Position numbers and translations under genes: made by a program. Below the pieces are notes generated by a model. That model was not told where the DNA came from and did no database searches. It was given only the letters and a program-made list of their open reading frames with translations. Shown in pieces: positions 57,478 to 64,000 of a stretch of DNA of 64,000 nt. Numbering within the stretch: the stretch's first letter is position 1; each line of letters starts with the position of its first letter. Source of the stretch: Aquincola tertiaricarbonis (GTDB lineage: Bacteria > Pseudomonadota > Gammaproteobacteria > Burkholderiales > Burkholderiaceae_C); assembly GCF_023573145.1 (NCBI RefSeq), contig NZ_CP097636.1, positions 868,001 through 932,000 of the forward strand, written 5' to 3'.

Positions 57478-58464
57478 TTACAGCAGGTGCTTGACGCCGT
57501 CCTGCTCTTCCAGCAGTTCCTTCAGCGTGAAGTCGATGCGCTCCTGCGAGAAGCTGTCGATGTCCAGGCCTTCGACGATCTTGTACTCGCCGTTTTCGGT
57601 GGTCACCGGGTAGCCGAAGATCACGTCCTTCGGGATGCCGTATTCACCGTTGCTGGGCACGCCCATGGTGACCCACTTGCCGTTGGTGCCCAGGGCCCAG
57701 TCGCGCATGTGGTCGATGGCGGCGTTGGCGGCCGAGGCGGCCGACGACAGGCCACGCGCTGCGATGATGGCGGCGCCGCGCTTCCCGACGGTGGGCAGGA
57801 AGGTGTCCTTGTTCCACACGTCGTCGTTGATCAGCTGCTTGACCGATTGGCCGCCGATGGTGGCGAAGCGGTAGTCGGCGTACATCGTGGGCGAGTGGTT
57901 GCCCCACACGGCCAGCTTCTCGATCGCGTCCACCGGCTTGCCGGTCTTGGCGGCGATCTGCGAGGCGGCGCGGTTGTGGTCCAGGCGCAGCATGGCGGTG
58001 AAGTTCTTGGCCGGCAGGTCCGGGGCCGACTTCATCGCGATGTAGGCGTTGGTGTTGGCCGGGTTGCCCACCACCAGCACCTTGACGTTGCGCGAGGCGA
58101 CCTTGTTCAGGGCCTTGCCCTGGGCCGTGAAGATCTGCGCGTTGGCCGACAGCAGGTCCTTGCGCTCCATGCCGGGGCCGCGGGGGCGGGCGCCCACCAG
58201 CAGGGCGTAATCGGCGTCCTTGAAGGCCACTTCCGGATCGCCGGTGGCCACGATGCCGGCCACCAGCGGGAAGGCGCAGTCGTCCAGCTCCATGATCACG
58301 CCCTTGAGCGCGTTCTGGGCCTTCTCGTCGGGGATCTCGAGCAGTTGCAGGATCACCGGCTGATCCTTGCCCAGCATTTCGCCGGAGGCGATGCGGAACA
58401 GCAGGGCATAACCGATTTGACCGGCGGCGCCGGTGACGGCCACGCGAACGGGCGACTTGCTCAT
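57478..58464 (-). CDS. mdh: Malate dehydrogenase
   Basis: Oxidises malate to oxaloacetate with NAD in the TCA cycle. The 328-residue protein is of the type common in betaproteobacteria: [20 protein letters not shown] (Rossmann loop), [74 protein letters not shown] and [13 protein letters not shown] with the catalytic His. AGGAG lies before the ATG at 58464. It is divergent from gntR across 150 bases holding a palindrome and promoters. Confidence 0.97.
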   Translation of the reverse strand: MSKSPVRVAVTGAAGQIGYALLFRIASGEMLGKDQPVILQLLEIPDEKAQNALKGVIMELDDCAFPLVAGIVATGDPEVAFKDADYALLVGARPRGPGMERKDLLSANAQIFTAQGKALNKVASRNVKVLVVGNPANTNAYIAMKSAPDLPAKNFTAMLRLDHNRAASQIAAKTGKPVDAIEKLAVWGNHSPTMYADYRFATIGGQSVKQLINDDVWNKDTFLPTVGKRGAAIIAARGLSSAASAANAAIDHMRDWALGTNGKWVTMGVPSNGEYGIPKDVIFGYPVTTENGEYKIVEGLDIDSFSQERIDFTLKELLEEQDGVKHLL

Positions 58465-58528
58465 GGAGAACTCCTGATGGGGAAGGAAAAAGGAGAGGGT
58501 GAGGGCGCTAAGGTCCGACCAGCCCATG

Positions 58529-58557
58529 AGTTTAGCCCCCGCCAGGGCGATTGACGA
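58529..58557 (-). promoter_or_regulatory. Candidate mdh promoter
   Basis: On the minus strand: -35 TCGTCA (58557-58552), 17-base spacer, -10 TAAACT (58534-58529); four of six matches in each. The GntR-type palindrome lies just upstream of the -35. Confidence 0.45.
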
Positions 58558-58573
58558 AACGGTCGAGGATCTT

Positions 58574-58591
58574 ATGTCTTATGTAAGACAT
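58574..58591. promoter_or_regulatory. GntR operator palindrome
   Basis: ATGTCTTATGTAAGACAT: perfect 8-base arms around TG. It lies 24 bases before the gntR start and overlaps a possible gntR -10 (TTGACG at 58551-58556, 16-base spacer, TATGTC at 58573-58578), which fits autorepression. The form (GTCTTAxxTAAGAC) is like sites reported for GntR-type TCA/propionate regulators in Burkholderiales; that comparison is from memory. Confidence 0.75.
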
Positions 58592-58614
58592 CGGATCTGT
58601 GATGGAATGTGAGG

Positions 58615-59382
58615 ATGTCTTCCGTGTTGCCATCGCCCGAGCCGGCCGGCGGCCCTGCCGCCGTGGCACCTTCGTTCAGCCCGCTGTACCAGCAGATCAA
58701 GGCCTTGATCACGCGCAGCCTGCAGGGCGGCGAATGGAAGCCGGGTGAGCCCATCCCGAGCGAGACCGAGCTGGCCCAGCGCTTCAAGGTCAGCCAGGGC
58801 ACGGTGCGCAAGGCCATCGACGAGCTGGCCACCGAGAACCTGTTGGTGCGCCGGCAGGGCAAGGGCACCTTCGTGGCCACCCACGCCGAAGAAAAGGTGC
58901 AGTTCCGCTTCCTGCGCCTGATCCCGGACGAAGGCGAGGCCGGCAACATGCCGCGCCGCTTCCTCGACTGCCGGCGCCTGCGCGCGCCGGCCGACGTGGC
59001 CAAGGCGCTGGAAATCAAGAGCGGCGAGCCGGTGGTGCAGGTGCGCCGGCTGCTTTACTTCCGCGACCGGCCGGTGGTGCTGGACGATATCTGGCTGGTC
59101 GGTGCGCAGTTCAAGGGCTTGACGGCCGAGCGCCTGTCGGAGCTGCGGGCGCCGCTGTACCGGCTTTTCGAAAGCGAGTTCGGCGTGCGCATGATCCGCG
59201 CCGAGGAAAAGATCCGCGCGGTGGCCGCCAGCGGCGCCTCCGCCCAGCTGCTGGAAGTGCCCGAGGGCGCGCCGTTGCTGTCGGTCGAACGGCTGTCCTA
59301 CACCTACGGCAACCGGCCGGTGGAGTGGCGCCGCGGCCTCTACGACACCACGACCCACTTCTACAGAAACGAGCTGAACTGA
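58615..59382 (+). CDS. GntR-family regulator with UTRA domain
   Basis: A 255-residue repressor of the HutC subfamily. The winged HTH is at about 20-90 (FSPLYQQIKALITRSLQGGEWKPGEPIPSETELAQRF in two parts, then VSQGTVRKAIDELATENLLV) and the UTRA effector domain fills the rest (VVQVRRLLYFRDRPVVLDD, EVPEGAPLLSVERLSYT). The ATG at 58615 is eight bases after GGA; a GTG six bases earlier is possible. Its setting between mdh and sdhC, plus the adjacent palindrome, suggests control of TCA genes. The effector is unknown, probably a TCA or propionate-pathway acid. Confidence 0.93.
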   Translation: MSSVLPSPEPAGGPAAVAPSFSPLYQQIKALITRSLQGGEWKPGEPIPSETELAQRFKVSQGTVRKAIDELATENLLVRRQGKGTFVATHAEEKVQFRFLRLIPDEGEAGNMPRRFLDCRRLRAPADVAKALEIKSGEPVVQVRRLLYFRDRPVVLDDIWLVGAQFKGLTAERLSELRAPLYRLFESEFGVRMIRAEEKIRAVAASGASAQLLEVPEGAPLLSVERLSYTYGNRPVEWRRGLYDTTTHFYRNELN

Positions 59383-59491
59383 CGATGGCAGTGGGGAAGC
59401 AACGGCACCCCGTACTTTCCCTGCTGCGTTGCAATAAACTCCCGCGGTTTCACTGCGATTACAACCCTCCCCAGCCGGCCCAAGGATGCAT

Positions 59492-59920
59492 ATGGCAGAC
59501 ACCCTGAAAACCCGTCCCGTCTACCGGAACATCCACGTCACGCAGATCTTGAAGTACCGCTTGCCGCCTGCCGGCATCGTGTCGATCCTGCACCGCATCA
59601 GCGGCGTGATCATGTTCCTGTTGTTGCCGTTCGTGATCTGGATGTTTGACGCGAGCGTGACATCCGAGATCTCCTACGACGGCTTCGCCAGCGCCTTCTC
59701 GGCCGGCATCGGCTTCGTGCCCGGCTGGTTCCTCAAACTGGTCTCGCTGGCGCTGATCTGGGCCTACCTGCTGCACTTCACCGCCGGCGTGCGCCATCTG
59801 TGGATGGACGCCACCCACGCCGTGACCAAGGGCGCCGGCCACCACTCGGCCGTGGCCACCCTGGCCATCAGCAGCATCCTCACCGTGCTGCTGGGCGCCA
59901 AGCTCTTCGGCCTGTACTGA
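59492..59920 (+). CDS. sdhC: Succinate dehydrogenase cytochrome b556 subunit
   Basis: Membrane anchor of complex II that binds haem b and quinone. The 142-residue protein has YRLPPAGIVSILHRISGVIM (the SxxHR-type signature) and three membrane segments, with the haem-ligand His in LLHFTAGVRHLWMDATHA. AAGG stands six bases before the ATG at 59492, which I prefer to the ATG six bases earlier. First gene of the sdhCDAB operon; no palindrome like that of gntR was found in its 109-base upstream gap. Confidence 0.94.
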   Translation: MADTLKTRPVYRNIHVTQILKYRLPPAGIVSILHRISGVIMFLLLPFVIWMFDASVTSEISYDGFASAFSAGIGFVPGWFLKLVSLALIWAYLLHFTAGVRHLWMDATHAVTKGAGHHSAVATLAISSILTVLLGAKLFGLY

Positions 59921-59950
59921 TCCCCGTTCCACAAGAAGATTCAGCTCACG

Positions 59951-60313
59951 ATGTCCACCAACTACGGTTCCAAGCGCATCGTCGTAGGCGCGCACTACGG
60001 CCTTCGCGACTGGCTCAGCCAGCGCGTCACTGCGGTCCTGATGGGCCTTTTCACCATCGTCCTGCTGGTGCAGGTGCTGATGCCGGGCGAACTCGGCTAC
60101 GACCGCTGGTCCGGCATCTTTTCCCACCAGTGGATGAAGGTGCTTACGTTTGTCGTCATCATCTCCCTGCTGTATCACGTGTGGGTCGGCATCCGCGACG
60201 TGTGGATGGACTACGTGAAGCCGGTCGGGGTGCGCCTGGGCCTGCAGGTGGCAACGATCGCGTGGCTCGTCGGCTGCGCCGGCTGGGCAGTGCAAGTGCT
60301 CTGGAGACTTTAA
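59951..60313 (+). CDS. sdhD: Succinate dehydrogenase membrane anchor subunit
   Basis: Second membrane anchor of complex II, 120 residues with three membrane segments (VTAVLMGLFTIVLLVQVLMP, VLTFVVIISLLYHVWVGIRD with the haem-ligand His, and LQVATIAWLVGCAGWAVQVL). The segment HVWVGIRDVWMDYVKPVG is typical. It lies 30 bases after sdhC and three bases before sdhA. Confidence 0.93.
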   Translation: MSTNYGSKRIVVGAHYGLRDWLSQRVTAVLMGLFTIVLLVQVLMPGELGYDRWSGIFSHQWMKVLTFVVIISLLYHVWVGIRDVWMDYVKPVGVRLGLQVATIAWLVGCAGWAVQVLWRL

Positions 60314-60316
60314 GAA

Positions 60317-62125
60317 ATGGCCCTCAACGCTTCTTCCCTTCCGCGCCGCAAGTTCGACGTCGTCATCGTCGGCGCCGGTGGTTCCGGCATGCGCGCCTCG
60401 CTGCAGCTGTCCCGCGCCGGCCTCAACGTGGCCGTGCTCAGCAAGGTCTTCCCCACCCGCTCGCACACCGTGGCGGCGCAGGGCGGCATCGGTGCCTCGC
60501 TGGGAAACATGAGCGAGGACAACTGGCACTACCACTTCTACGACACGATCAAGGGCTCCGACTGGCTGGGCGACCAGGACGCCATCGAGTTCATGTGCCG
60601 TGAAGCGCCCAAGGTGGTGTATGAGCTCGAACACTTCGGCATGCCGTTCGACCGCAACCCCGACGGCACCATCTACCAGCGTCCGTTCGGCGGCCACACC
60701 GCCAACTACGGTGAAAAGCCGGTGCAGCGCGCCTGTGCCGCGGCCGACCGTACCGGCCACGCGATGCTCCACACGCTCTACCAACAGAACGTCAAGGCCC
60801 GCACCAACTTCTTCGTCGAATGGATGGCGCTGGACCTGATCCGCGACGCCGAAGGCGACGTGGTGGGCGTGACCGCGCTGGAGATGGAAACCGGCGACAT
60901 CCATATCCTGGAAGCCAAGACCACGCTGCTGGCCACCGGCGGCGCGGGCCGCATCTTCGCCGCCAGCACCAACGCCTTCATCAACACCGGTGACGGCCTG
61001 GGCATGGCCGCACGCGCCGGCATTCCGCTGCAGGACATGGAGTTCTGGCAGTTCCACCCCACCGGCGTGGCCGGCGCGGGCGTGCTGCTGACCGAAGGCT
61101 GCCGCGGTGAAGGCGCCATCCTGCGCAACAGCGATGGCGAGCGTTTCATGGAGCGCTATGCGCCCACGCTGAAGGACCTGGCGCCGCGCGACTTCGTCTC
61201 GCGCTGCATGGACCAGGAGATCAAGCAAGGCCGCGGCTGTGGTCCCAACAAGGACTATGTGGTGCTGGACATGACCCACCTGGGCGCCGACACCATCATG
61301 AAGCGCCTGCCCAGCGTGTTCGAGATCGGCCACAACTTCGCCAACGTCGACATCACCAAGGAGCCGATCCCGGTGGTGCCCACCATCCACTACCAGATGG
61401 GCGGCATCCCGACGAACATCCATGGCCAGGTGGTCACGCCCAACGGCCAGATCCCCAACGCCATCGTCAACGGCCTGTACGCGGTGGGCGAATGCTCCTG
61501 CGTGTCGGTGCACGGCGCCAACCGCCTGGGCACCAACTCGCTGCTCGACCTCGTGGTGTTCGGCCGCGCGGCGGGCAACCACATCGTCGAGTTCAACAAC
61601 AAGAACAAGAACCACAAGCCGCTGCCGGCCGACGCGGTGGACCGCACGCTGGAACGCGTCGCCCGCCTGGACAGCAGCACCAGCGGCGAGTACGCGCAGG
61701 ACGTGGCCAACGAGATCCGCTCGGTCATGCAGCAGCACGCTGCGGTGTTCCGCACCCAGGCCTCGATGAACGAAGGCGTGACCAAGATCCTGGAAGTGGC
61801 CAAGCGCGTGCCCAACATCGCGCTGAAGGACAAGTCCAAGGTCTTCAACACTGCCCGCGTCGAGGCCTTGGAAGTCGAGAACCTGATCGAAGCCGCGAAG
61901 GCGACGATGATCTCGGCTGCGGCGCGCACCGAATGCCGTGGCGCCCACACCGTCGAGGACTACGAGCGTCCGGCGGACGACCCGCAGTTCCCGCTCGGCC
62001 GCAACGACGCCGAATGGATGAAGCACACGCTGTTCTTCAGCGAAGACAACCGGCTCGAGTACAAGCCCGTCAACCTGAAGCCGCTGACCGTCGAATCGGT
62101 GCCGCCCAAGGTCCGCACGTTCTGA
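60317..62125 (+). CDS. sdhA: Succinate dehydrogenase flavoprotein subunit
   Basis: Oxidises succinate to fumarate with covalently bound FAD. The 602-residue protein shows the FAD loop [20 protein letters not shown], the flavinylation site His50 in [12 protein letters not shown], substrate-binding [20 protein letters not shown], and [19 protein letters not shown]. The length is standard. Flavinylation should be helped by SdhE, encoded two genes downstream. Confidence 0.97.
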   Translation: MALNASSLPRRKFDVVIVGAGGSGMRASLQLSRAGLNVAVLSKVFPTRSHTVAAQGGIGASLGNMSEDNWHYHFYDTIKGSDWLGDQDAIEFMCREAPKVVYELEHFGMPFDRNPDGTIYQRPFGGHTANYGEKPVQRACAAADRTGHAMLHTLYQQNVKARTNFFVEWMALDLIRDAEGDVVGVTALEMETGDIHILEAKTTLLATGGAGRIFAASTNAFINTGDGLGMAARAGIPLQDMEFWQFHPTGVAGAGVLLTEGCRGEGAILRNSDGERFMERYAPTLKDLAPRDFVSRCMDQEIKQGRGCGPNKDYVVLDMTHLGADTIMKRLPSVFEIGHNFANVDITKEPIPVVPTIHYQMGGIPTNIHGQVVTPNGQIPNAIVNGLYAVGECSCVSVHGANRLGTNSLLDLVVFGRAAGNHIVEFNNKNKNHKPLPADAVDRTLERVARLDSSTSGEYAQDVANEIRSVMQQHAAVFRTQASMNEGVTKILEVAKRVPNIALKDKSKVFNTARVEALEVENLIEAAKATMISAAARTECRGAHTVEDYERPADDPQFPLGRNDAEWMKHTLFFSEDNRLEYKPVNLKPLTVESVPPKVRTF

Positions 62126-62174
62126 TTCAGTCCCCCGAACCGGCACTGCAAGGCTCTGCAAGGATTACCCAGCC

Positions 62175-62879
62175 ATGACGAAGCGTACCTTCCACATCTA
62201 TCGCTACGACCCCGACAAGGACGCCAAGCCCTATATGCAGGTCGTCGAGATCGAACTCGACGGCCACGAGCGCATGCTGCTCGACGCCTTGAACAAGCTC
62301 AAGGCGCAGGACCCGACCATCTCCTTCCGGCGGTCGTGCCGCGAGGGCGTGTGCGGCTCCGACGCGATGAACATCAACGGCAAGAACGGCCTGGCGTGCC
62401 TGACCAACATGCGCACGCTCAAGGACCCGATCGTGCTGAAGCCGCTGCCCGGCCTGCCCGTGATCCGCGACCTCATCGTGGACATGACGCAGTTCTTCAA
62501 GCAGTACAACTCGATCACGCCCTACCTCATCAACGACACGCCGCCGCCCGACAAGGAGCGCCTGCAGTCGCCCGAGGAGCGTGAAGAGCTGAACGGCCTG
62601 TACGAGTGCATCCTGTGCGCCAGCTGCTCCACCAGCTGCCCCAGCTTCTGGTGGAACCCCGACAAGTTCGTGGGCCCCGCCGGTCTGCTGCAGGCCTACC
62701 GCTTCATCGCGGACAGCCGCGACCAGGGCACGGCCGAGCGCCTCGACAACCTCGAGGACCCGTACCGCCTGTTCCGCTGCCACACGATCATGAACTGCGT
62801 CGACGTCTGCCCCAAGGGCCTGAACCCGACGAAGGCGATCGGCAAGATCAAGGAACTGATGGTTCGGCGCGCCGTTTAA
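62175..62879 (+). CDS. sdhB: Succinate dehydrogenase iron-sulfur subunit
   Basis: Electron-transfer subunit of complex II, 234 residues. The [2Fe-2S] ligands are in [19 protein letters not shown] and LAC, and the [4Fe-4S] and [3Fe-4S] ligands in [16 protein letters not shown] and [17 protein letters not shown]. The length is standard. It follows sdhA by 49 bases. Confidence 0.97.
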   Translation: MTKRTFHIYRYDPDKDAKPYMQVVEIELDGHERMLLDALNKLKAQDPTISFRRSCREGVCGSDAMNINGKNGLACLTNMRTLKDPIVLKPLPGLPVIRDLIVDMTQFFKQYNSITPYLINDTPPPDKERLQSPEEREELNGLYECILCASCSTSCPSFWWNPDKFVGPAGLLQAYRFIADSRDQGTAERLDNLEDPYRLFRCHTIMNCVDVCPKGLNPTKAIGKIKELMVRRAV

Positions 62880-62921
62880 GGGCGCACGGATGCACATGGT
62901 CAGGACGACGCAAGGGTGACG

Positions 62922-63209
62922 ATGGACACTGTGCTTGATGCTGGTGCGATCAATCGCCTGAAGTGGCGCTGCCGCCGCGGGCTGCTCGAGAACGACCTGT
63001 TCATCGAGCGGTTCTTCCAGCGGCATGAAGACCACCTGACCGAATCGCAGGCCCAGGCCTTGCTGGCATTGATGGATCTGTCGGATAACGATCTGCTGGA
63101 TCTGCTGTTGATGCGTACAGAACCGAGCGGCGAGATGGACCGGCCAGAAGTCCATCAGCTGCTCGGGATGATGAGAACCCCCGGAACCATCCTCCAGAAA
63201 GGGAATTGA
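62922..63209 (+). CDS. sdhE: FAD assembly factor SdhE
   Basis: Small helical protein that promotes covalent attachment of FAD to SdhA. The 95-residue protein carries the signature [20 protein letters not shown] (RGxxE motif), then [18 protein letters not shown] chose the ATG at 62922, with AAGGG upstream; a GTG six bases earlier is possible. One base separates it from gltA. Confidence 0.93.
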   Translation: MDTVLDAGAINRLKWRCRRGLLENDLFIERFFQRHEDHLTESQAQALLALMDLSDNDLLDLLLMRTEPSGEMDRPEVHQLLGMMRTPGTILQKGN

Positions 63210-63210
63210 G

Positions 63211-64000
63211 ATGACCCCATCCGACGTGAAAGCCACCCTGTCGTTCACAGACGGCAGCCCCAGCATGGACCTGCCCATCTACAAGGGCACGGTGGGCCCG
63301 GACGTCATCGATATCCGCAAGCTGTACGCCCAGACCGGCAAGTTCACCTACGACCCGGGTTTCCTGTCGACGGCTTCGTGCAACTCCACCATCACCTACA
63401 TCGACGGTGACAAGGGCGAGCTGCTGTACCGCGGCTACCCCATCGAGCAGCTCGCCACCAAGTGCGACTTCCTCGAGACCTGCTACCTGCTGCTGAACGG
63501 CGAACTGCCCAACGAGACGCAGAAGAACGACTTCGTCAAGACGGTGACCAATCACACGATGGTCAACGAGCAGATGCAGTTCTTCCTGCGTGGCTTCCGC
63601 CGTGACGCGCACCCGATGGCGGTGATGACTGGCCTGGTGGGCGGCCTGTCGGCCTTCTATCACGACAGCACCGACATCACGAACCCGCAGCACCGCGAGA
63701 TCTCGGCGATCCGCCTGATCGCGAAGATGCCGACGCTGGTGGCGATGGCCTACAAGTACGGCATCGGCCAGCCCTACATCTACCCGAAGAACGACCTGTC
63801 GTACACCGCGAACTTCATGCGCATGATGTTCGCCACGCCGTGCGAAGAGTACGTGCCCAACGACGTGCTGGTGCGCGCGATGGACCGCATCTTCATCCTG
63901 CACGCCGACCACGAGCAGAACGCCTCCACCTCCACGGTGCGGCTGTGCGGCTCTTCGGGCACCAACCCGTTCGCGGCCATTGCCGCGGGCGTGGCCTGCC
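63211..64000 (+). CDS. gltA: Citrate synthase, 3' end beyond window
   Basis: Condenses acetyl-CoA and oxaloacetate to citrate. The first 263 codons are present: [56 protein letters not shown] and the active-site region [18 protein letters not shown]. The N terminus fits the hexameric NADH-sensitive (type II) enzymes of Gram-negative bacteria. The ribosome site (aaaggg) lies inside sdhE. The C-terminal catalytic Asp region is outside the window. Confidence 0.96.
   Translation, partial: MTPSDVKATLSFTDGSPSMDLPIYKGTVGPDVIDIRKLYAQTGKFTYDPGFLSTASCNSTITYIDGDKGELLYRGYPIEQLATKCDFLETCYLLLNGELPNETQKNDFVKTVTNHTMVNEQMQFFLRGFRRDAHPMAVMTGLVGGLSAFYHDSTDITNPQHREISAIRLIAKMPTLVAMAYKYGIGQPYIYPKNDLSYTANFMRMMFATPCEEYVPNDVLVRAMDRIFILHADHEQNASTSTVRLCGSSGTNPFAAIAAGVAC

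Noticed and set aside
59459..62161. 900-residue open frame opposite sdhCDA
   Set aside because: Shadow frame; the sdh genes on the other strand are certain.

Overview
The window is a 64-kb stretch of very GC-rich chromosome with almost no intergenic space. Gene content and order point to a betaproteobacterium of the order Burkholderiales, probably near Rubrivivax, Ideonella, Leptothrix, Methylibium or Aquincola. The clues are the gntR/mdh/sdhCDAB-sdhE-gltA block, the yebC-purD-hemF-nadD-rsfS-rlmH-maf-rng order, a PEP-CTERM exported protein, tolB-pal-cpoB followed by tcdA and two tRNA-Lys genes, and a dispersed palindromic repeat of a type I associate with this group. No prophage, insertion sequence, CRISPR array or rRNA was seen. 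The genome name is an inference.

Layout. 1-2.5 kb: 3' truncated glnS (-) and two small envelope genes (+). 2.5-12.4 kb (all -): a 1153-aa patatin-like protein, a coupled DUF2306 / LytS-type kinase / LytTR regulator operon, a COG4188-type hydrolase, a HerA-like ATPase (DUF853) and an unrecognised 374-aa protein. 12.6-23.8 kb (all +): housekeeping genes yebC to maf, then a tannase-family esterase and a PEP-CTERM protein inserted before rng, an NYN/OST-HTH protein and an orphan 118-aa gene. 23.8-28.5 kb: dienelactone hydrolase (-), glutathione transferase (+), and a coupled operon msbA / HipA-like kinase / DUF3037 (-). 28.6-32.3 kb: tolB-pal-cpoB-tcdA, then tRNA-Lys(UUU) and tRNA-Lys(CUU), with a promoter inside tcdA and a strong terminator. 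32.3-36.8 kb (-): TerB/DUF697-like protein, PPK2, AGE-family epimerase, LysR regulator. 36.8-42 kb (+): DUF1127 protein, DAHP synthase, FAD-linked dehydrogenase, acyl-CoA dehydrogenase, lipoprotein, ArsC-like reductase. 42-46.1 kb (-): FIST protein and acnA. 46.2-51.6 kb (+): LigE-type exported DNA ligase, amidase, exonuclease I and a MINPP-type phosphatase lipoprotein. 51.7-58.5 kb (-): acnB, vapBC-like toxin-antitoxin, exported protein, GNAT acetyltransferase, CoA-ester lyase, mdh. 58.6-64 kb (+): gntR, sdhCDAB, sdhE and the 5' part of gltA.

How it works together. The right third is a TCA-cycle region: both aconitases, malate dehydrogenase, succinate dehydrogenase with its flavinylation factor, and citrate synthase. 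A GntR/UTRA regulator sits beside a perfect 18-bp palindrome between its own gene and mdh. The centre holds envelope functions (lipid A export, Tol-Pal) and translation support (tRNA-Lys, TcdA, RlmH, RsfS, YebC, RNase G).

Items most worth a second look are: the HipA-like kinase/DUF3037 pair fused translationally to msbA; the long histone-H1-like tail on RsfS; the tannase/PEP-CTERM insertion between maf and rng; the vapBC operator with its promoter inside and acnB directly downstream; the RNase G/NYN-OST-HTH pairing; two long RNA hairpins near 41.15 and 43.33 kb; and the two orphan proteins at 11.3-12.4 and 23.4-23.8 kb. No single locus could be shown from sequence alone to be a wholly new system.
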